Below are positions 57,801 through 64,000 of a DNA stretch of 64,000 nt, piece by piece (position 1 is the stretch's first letter; the number at the start of each line of letters is the position of its first letter). A program made the position numbers and the translations under genes. This stretch comes from Brugia malayi (Eukaryota > Nematoda > Chromadorea > Rhabditida > Onchocercidae). The stretch is taken from assembly GCF_000002995.4 (NCBI RefSeq), contig NW_025062475.1, positions 9,862,187 through 9,926,186 on the forward strand. Direction: 5' to 3'. The notes beneath the pieces are model-generated. The model ran no database searches. It had not been told where the DNA came from and saw only the letters and a list, made by a program, of their open reading frames with translations.

Positions 57801-59249
57801 TAGGTGAAAAAAAAAAAATCTCCTATATATGTCATAGATCCTTTAGCTACTATTCTTGCTATTATTTACTTTCACCAACTGCTACGGGTAAAAAATCCTC
57901 TAAATATTTATTGAATGTAAAATAAGGCTAAAGTAGTAAGTCAATAAATTCAAGGTCAATGGTCTTTTCTATCAAGCAATAGTATCATTGATAAGATGCC
58001 GGAAAACCGGAAACGATTGTGAAATCATGTCCTATTTGTTAAAACTTTGTCAGTTTTGCGATAAATTCTGATAAGTAAAATATTTCTATAATTAAAATGA
58101 AGATGATTTTATCTTAATATAAACAAAACTGCTCCAATTAATTCAAAATTGGCAATTAAACTTGAAATGAACAATTCTTGCAAATGGTGTGGGATGATTT
58201 ACTGTTCTTTTGTCTTTTTTTGTCACTTCAGTTCAATTGTATTAATTTTAATCCTAATATAACATGTAATTTTATATTTTTCCTTTTCAGAATTTTATTT
58301 TGTTTTTATATTTGGCAATGCTAATATTAATATTTTATCTATTTGTTGTGTAATTCTTTGTGTTTCAATGAAAATTTTAATATCATTTCAAATTTAGTTC
58401 ATTTAACATACCATCAAATAAAAAAAAAACAAAATGAAATAGAAACAAATGAAATTCCATTCATTATTTCGTTAAAACTTCTTAACTTTCTTTTCAGCTA
58501 ATTATTCCATAATTATTTTGTTGAAATCAAATAATTCAAGAACATTCTTTTTCAAAATTTAATTTATAAAATTAAAAATATTGAGATAAGCTGAATTTAT
58601 TCAGTTATTATTGAACACTTGCAGAGAATTATTGTTATTGTTGGCAACAAAATTTATTCTGATCAGAACAACTCAGGCATAATTAATTACGAATACTTAC
58701 TTAAAATACTAATTTAATTTGGAAAAAAATTATTTTTTTAAAATAAAAAAAAATTGCATTAAAATGTAATGGAATAATATAAAACAAAAATAAATGAGAG
58801 ATGAAAACAACTGCAACATAATTATCACATTTCTAAAATATCAATGATTACTGTCAAATGATACAATTTTTTGACATTGAACAAGTATTCCAATTCCAAT
58901 ATTAAATAAATGATATGTGGAGAGGAAAGAAGGAAAGAAAGAGCAGTAATGATAACAATAATAATAAGTTAAAAGGAAAACAATTTTCAAATAGCCTAAT
59001 TCATTTGTATATTCTATTAAATAAATTCAATAAAATTTTAAATAAAGTGAAATTCATTCCGATCAAAATATCATAAGCGCAGTTATAAATGCATAATCAA
59101 AATAGTGATTTAATTTAAAATAATGAACCAGAATTAATATAAAATTGTTATTTTGCTTGCCATGTTTAGATAAAATTTGATAGAAATTCTTTTCTCGTTT
59201 GCATCATTTGTTAACAAATAATCGATGAAGAAATTTTTCTTTCAGTTAT

Positions 59250-59408
59250 TCATTTCTGATTATAACCACACCAAGTTGAATAGCCATTTAAACTTGGCGA
59301 AGCAATGCAATCATAATTAGCAGATGGCAAAAATTGTGGTCGCGCCGAAATAATTGTTACTATGATTAGCAATGATAGCATTAAAATATGAATAATTTGT
59401 TGATTCAT
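59250..59408 (-). CDS. Candidate small secreted peptide with two cysteines
   Basis: A single-exon frame of 52 codons. Residues 1-22 form a textbook signal peptide: MNQQ, a Leu/Ile-rich core, then IISA before the predicted cleavage. The 30-residue mature part starts RPQFLPS and contains Cys34 and Cys47 (YDC ... TWC), enough for one disulphide with 12 residues between, plus several aromatics; it has no dibasic site and no C-terminal Gly-Lys-Arg. A perfect TTTTTTCAG acceptor (59419-59427) lies 10 nt before the ATG, the usual arrangement for a trans-spliced nematode gene. The mature half is clearly less AT-rich than the flanks. I recognise no family; a peptide hormone-like or defence-type secreted peptide are both possible. 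It is the only supported gene in about 13.7 kb. Confidence 0.55.
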   Translation of the reverse strand: MNQQIIHILMLSLLIIVTIISARPQFLPSANYDCIASPSLNGYSTWCGYNQK

Positions 59409-59427
59409 TTTGTAATATCTGAAAAAA

Positions 59428-62400
59428 TTAACAAATTATATTCAAGATATTTTCATTTTGAAAAAAAGACAATTTTGCAATATATTTACTGGTTTCTCTC
59501 AAAAAATAAAAAAATAAAAAATAAAAAAAATTATAAATAAAAAATAGATTTTTTTTTAACAGAAAAAGTAATGAAAAAAGGAAAAAAAAAATTAATGAAA
59601 AACTTATATACTTCTTAAACATAATGTATCGTTAAGAAAAGCAAGCAAATTATCAAATAATAAAATTTAAATTTAAATTTAGCAACTTTTGTGACTCGCT
59701 TATACTGGTCGCCCAATTTAAGCTGAATTGTATATTAAAAAAATATTCACCACATTAATTTGATTTAACTCACTTTAGTGAAGTATCTGTTAACTGATTG
59801 CAAAATCTTTTAGCATTTACCTTTATATTTTGAAACAATTTCAATATAAAACTATTCATTGCTCCACCTATCAGTTAGTGTTATACCAATGATTTCTCTT
59901 TTATATGTTTAAATATGTAAAACAAATTAATGCTATTAAATGCTATTACACAGCGTGAAACATAATACAAAGAAGGAAGGAAAAAAAATATTCATTAGAT
60001 CATATTTAACTGTTAGGTATTACTTAATAACTTTATATGCCACACACGCGAATACATTTTATTTGCATTTATTACATTATCATTGCATATCATAATACAA
60101 GCGATTTTATACGTTTCTAAAAATCACGTAACACGTGAACACATTTTTTTTTTTTGTTACATAAACCATTGTATCATCAATGTTTCTAAGATTAGCGGAT
60201 AATTCTGTACAAAATGATGATGTTATCACTTAGTTTCAATGACGACAAATTGATTTTTTTTTCAATCAGATTTTTTAATCAAATACTTAGTTAAATTTAA
60301 AAGCAAAAAAAAGGAGAATGGATGAAAGAAGGGTAAAACGAAGAAAGATAAGTAACTGTCAGTTGTATCACATTAAATTTTTATAATTGAACTGAAATCA
60401 GTGCAGTAGATGAAATTTCAAAATCTTTTAGTGCAAAGAACAATACGAAATACCAACCCATCTTTATGACGAAATTTCATTTCTTTTCTTTTTTCTTTTC
60501 ACAATCATTTCTACTATATTTTTATTTATTATCTTCAAATATTAAATATAAGAAATGAGGAAAAACACAACTTAACTAATCTATGTTTTCGTTTTTAATG
60601 TCGTAGAAAAAAAGGAAAAAAAAAATTTGAAATGGTCAAACATATAACTATTTTAATAAATTTATTATGAATGACAAAATGTTTTCTATAATAATTGCAT
60701 TATTTTGCTATGTGTTTCTGCTCTGACCTTTCACCTTTCCATCTTTCACATTTATATGTTTTAAATTTTTATAATTTATATTTCAATCTTTTACATTTTA
60801 ATTCTTATACAGTTATCATACTTCTTTGTTTCCTTCCTTTTTGTGCACATTTATGTGTTTTTATTGTATCAATTGCTATCATCGCTTGTTAATTTGAAAT
60901 TAACATTCAATATTAAAATTTCATTCTAAATTAAAACTGTTAATAATATGTGTAACTGTATTTTTATCAAAATTTGTCAAATATATTCAAATATATCCAA
61001 AATTTGCTTAATTTCTAGCAGAAAAATTTATTTCCAAATATCTGTATTATTTAATACAATAATCGTATCGTTTTACTATATGTTTCTGCTTCAACCTTTT
61101 ACCTTTTCATCATTTATTTTTAAACCTTCTTTTCGAAAATTTTTATTTGGTCCAAATTTAAATTTACTTAAGTTTGCGGAAAGTTTCAAGTTTCAAATGA
61201 TTAATGAAGCAAAATATTAATTGCGATCCATAAGTTTAGTGATATATTGTAGTAAATAAAAAAAAAAAAACTTGTATATATTTCTTTTTTCTAGCTAAAT
61301 CGATAACTTTCTCCTCTCTATAATTCATAACTTACAAACTTGAGAATGGTTACTTTTATTATCTTCACTCATTTTTAAAATTTTAATCATAAATCTTTTT
61401 TCTTCAGATGATACTTTCCTTCCACTTTTGACAACATTTTATTTCTTCTAACATTTATCTCTAATAACATTACCCACTTTCCATCTTCGTTCCTTTTTGT
61501 CGTATTTTTTTTTAAAGAGAATTCCTCTTCTAGAAAAAAAACGAAAAGAAAAAAGATCAAAGTGGAAATGAGTTGGTGCTAAATTCTGCTAAGACAATGA
61601 ATGAATGATGTTAGACAATATCGTGTTGTACTTCTTTTCCGGTAAACAAATTCTTATTTATGGTGTAATAATTTTAAAACCTGATTTTCCAATTTGCTTT
61701 CTGAAATAGCTATTGCATGAAATGAAAGTCAACAAATTTTCGACCTACACCTACACTTCTCACTTCTATATTCAAATGTCGAATGTTTACAAATAAAAAT
61801 AAGTCAAATGTACTTGAAACGAAAACAAAAAGGACAGAAACTTTTGACGAATTCATTATGCGCTCATTTTTGACTTTACTTTGTTCATACTGTAGATGTC
61901 AAATTAATAAAATACATTCTCTCATTTTGCTTTAAAAATACATACCTAACAAAAAAAGAATAAAAACAACTTCCTAACATCATTGACCGTTTAAGTTGGA
62001 ATTTCACATTGACCCATTTTAATTGCTTTCTTATTGCAATACGAAAGTTAATAGTCAATGTCCACTTCCATTTTGTTGCTATAGTAAACTCATATTTAAT
62101 CTTATTAATTAATTACACCAAGCCCATCTCCAAGCATATGTGAATAGAGCCTGCGTATTACCCAAATGAAATTTGTGATTAACTCACTTTCTTGTGTAGG
62201 GACAAATCGACTACCGTTTGAAGAGTAAGAATGCAATATGCCAGTGCTACACCTCTAATTTTCTTTCTTATATTTAGAATATATTGGATGAGATATTCAG
62301 ACAAAAATGCCAAGCAGTAAAACTTGTGTAACTTGTGTTGCTAATGTACTATAAGACAAAAGTCAAAAACAAATGCAGCATCATTTACTTGATATCCAGA

Positions 62401-62493
62401 CACTTTTAAATTGCTTGTACTAGTAATAAAAAGTTAAAAAATAAAAATTTTATACGTGAGCAATTTGTAAATAATTGTGAAATAAATCAATTA
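59428..62493. other. AT-rich intergenic region
   Basis: 3.1 kb with A/T tracts and no supported gene. Frames at 60695-60892 and 60948-61220 are Phe/Leu/Ile-rich products of T-rich sequence. A roughly 35-bp motif occurs twice in direct orientation, near 60709 and 61076. Confidence 0.5.
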
Positions 62494-63046
62494 TCATTTC
62501 ACTTGTTGCTGTAACTGTTGTTGCATTTGCTGCAATTGTTTCTCATCTTGCTGTGATATTGATGTCAACCGCTTTCCAAGTTTTTCATGCACATCCAAAT
62601 ATTTAGCAACACAGCGATCCAAGCAAACTGCTTCACCCTTTGTTAATTCTCCCTCTCTAAAATTAAATCGAAATATGACCACTTGAAATTAACAACAATT
62701 CTCATTCACTGCTAATTATTATATATCTCATTATATCAAAATTGTCATCCCAATAAACGCTATAAAAATTCTGTCTCGAAACTTAATCGTCAATGGGACT
62801 TTTAAAAAAAGCTATGAAGGTGGAAAAATAAGCAGCAGTCACGAATTGTTAGAACTATTGAATAATTTTACGCAGAGTTTTAAATGTGAAAAGTAAGACC
62901 GTAGGTAACATATAAATGGAGAGTATGCCTTACCTATAACGAGTTGAGATACACTTCTGCTGACATGCCGCCGTCATCCGCCGATACATATCAGACATCA
63001 TTTCCATCTCCAAATCAGCTACCATTTGAAGTTGTGCTTGCGACAT
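62494..63046 (-). CDS. tin-10: Mitochondrial import chaperone TIM10
   Basis: Exons 63046-62934 and 62656-62494 join to 91 aa, the standard size of small TIMs. The twin CX3C motifs are Cys28-Cys32 (CQQKC) and Cys49-Cys53 (CLDRC), 16 residues apart. They form two disulphides after oxidation by Mia40 in the intermembrane space, and TIM9-TIM10 hexamers then escort hydrophobic precursors to TIM22 and SAM. The C-terminus is a Gln-rich helix ([11 protein letters not shown]), longer in Gln than in most relatives. TTTTTCAG at 63082-63089 leaves a 35-nt leader. The 3' end of the TM2-domain gene lies 455 bp upstream on the same strand. Confidence 0.96.
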
Positions 63047-63500
63047 TATTCTCAAATCTCAGAACGAAATAATTCTAATACTGAAAAATGAATGAGAATG
63101 ACATTCCGGAAACTCATTAAAATCAAAAAAATTTCTTAAAAATACCGTACTTCAGAATTTTCTGCGCTATAAAACTTCTAGGGTGAAGTACAAATTGAAA
63201 TCCACAAAAGAATATATTGGTATTTGAAATTAAATACAAATTCTCATTTTGATCTAATTACTCTTGAATTATATATCTTTTCTGAATCAAACCGTACAAA
63301 AGATATTAACACAAATTGTATCAATAATTGTAGAACATTTGAACAAAGTACCCGTACAACACCAAATAATAAGTAAAGTGCATCAAGAATGAGAAACTAG
63401 ACGCTAAATACAAGTGAGAATTGCAAAGTCTCATTATTTCGAATTTGAAACAAAAATTTACTGTGAAAGTCGAAGTTTCAGAAGAATAGAGAGAAAGAAA
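63047..63500. other. Spacer between TM2D1-like gene and tin-10
   Basis: 455 bp of AT-rich sequence between two minus-strand genes, ending in the tin-10 leader and its acceptor. No polyadenylation signal for the upstream gene is obvious on the minus strand. No ORF. Confidence 0.5.
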
Positions 63501-63697
63501 CTACAGTGAACAATCGAAACAAGTATACAGCGAAACATAAGTATCGTTCGAGAATCGTACTGGTATCGCTTTTGGCCCATAGAAATTCATGCGGTAAGCG
63601 GAACCATCTGCTGGTCCTAGCAACTGCAACGCAATTAATACGATATCCACAAGATATAATAATGTGAAGCAACCAAATGAAAACATCTTGAGAAATC
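63501..63697 (-). CDS. TM2 domain-containing protein (TM2D1-like), last exon
   Basis: Terminal exon, 64 residues plus stop, entered in phase 1 (first codon completed by an upstream G) after acceptor TTTCAG. It encodes the second half of a TM2 domain: GFLKMFSFGCF, a hydrophobic helix (YLVDIVLIALQLL), then GPADGSAYRMNFYGP and a short luminal tail with an Asn glycosylation sequon (NDT). Human TM2D1 has GPSDGSSYIIDYYG and an aligned NET at the same place, so TM2D1 is the best match within the TM2D1-3 family. These are two-helix membrane proteins linked to Notch signalling (almondex family). The earlier exons, with signal peptide and first helix, are not in the remaining 303 bp and must lie beyond the window. 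Confidence 0.85.
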
Positions 63698-64000
63698 CTG
63701 AAAGGAACAAAATCCAACATGTAAACAATCTCGACACACACATATATATGACGTAAACATACATCATCATATCTATAACAGTTTACATGAAATTTAATTT
63801 AAGATTGAAGGGTCGAGAATAGCTTACTAGTCGTAATTAATTCCTACCCTTCTTTCTTTATTTTGCTCTTTCTTCAGTTAAAATTCTTTTTTTTTTGAAA
63901 AACATAACTTCATAAATACACGTTTGCTTATGACTTAAATAACTAAAACTTTTCCTTGGTAACAAATCGTAGGCTCATCTGCAGCGTTCTTTTATATTCA
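63698..64000 (-). other. Intron of the TM2D1-like gene (partial)
   Basis: Sequence upstream of the terminal-exon acceptor. I find no second exon with a TM2 first helix (expected to end near LGYPALG), so the intron is at least 303 bp long. Confidence 0.5.

Larger units (their letters stand above)
48759..59249. other. AT-rich gene desert upstream of cnd-1
   Basis: 10.5 kb with no gene I can support. It contains CA, TC, trinucleotide and 30-bp repeats, a 57-bp duplication and a perfect hairpin (each listed). GC-richer islands at about 49090-49330 and 49850-49985 stand out and may be cnd-1 control elements. Open frames at 49656-50041, 51776-52348, 53812-54108 and 55199-55632 are low in complexity or repeat-derived. 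A frame at 56056-56256 is discussed under findings. Confidence 0.5.

Overview
The window is AT-rich nuclear DNA from a nematode. It has short phase-consistent GT-AG introns, TTTTCAG-type acceptors lying 1-40 nt before start codons (as expected for spliced-leader trans-splicing), and worm-type orthologues such as CED-6, a PVF-like growth factor, a NeuroD/CND-1 factor and a 66-residue S28. Base composition and gene sequences suggest a clade III (filarial-like) worm; that placement is inference. No bacterial, viral or CRISPR content was seen, and no tRNA or rRNA gene was recognised.

Layout: 1-5.1 kb is intergenic, with a long (TA)n tract. 5.1-9.7 kb (-) is a 16-exon ABCF2-type ATPase. 12.1-14.0 kb (+) is the ADP/ATP translocase. 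14.8-17.3 kb (-) is Cdk5, exactly 292 aa. A four-exon gene missed by single-frame ORF finding, with an OB-fold-like VDDSSS segment, lies at 17.8-18.4 kb (+); it diverges from cdk-5 across a short promoter carrying a perfect CG-rich palindrome. 19.0-21.6 kb (-) is a secreted PDGF/VEGF-like protein. From 25.9 to 44.3 kb four genes run collinearly on +: ced-6/GULP engulfment adaptor, SSRP1 (FACT), ribosomal protein S28 and Elongator subunit ELP2. 46.2-48.8 kb (-) is a NeuroD-family bHLH gene.

48.8-62.5 kb is very AT-rich and nearly gene-free. It holds simple and tandem repeats, a perfect hairpin and one compact candidate gene for a small secreted two-cysteine peptide (59250-59408, -). The right end carries TIM10 (-) and, upstream of it on the same strand, the last exon of a TM2-domain (TM2D1-like) gene whose earlier exons lie beyond the window.

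Most genes are housekeeping (mitochondrial ADP/ATP exchange and protein import, translation, tRNA modification, chromatin transcription), mixed with signalling and developmental genes (cdk-5, pvf, ced-6, cnd-1). No single pathway unites them. The most novel items are the small secreted peptide gene and the OB-like gene beside cdk-5. Exon boundaries were worked out by hand from splice signals, reading phase and family similarity; no searches were run.
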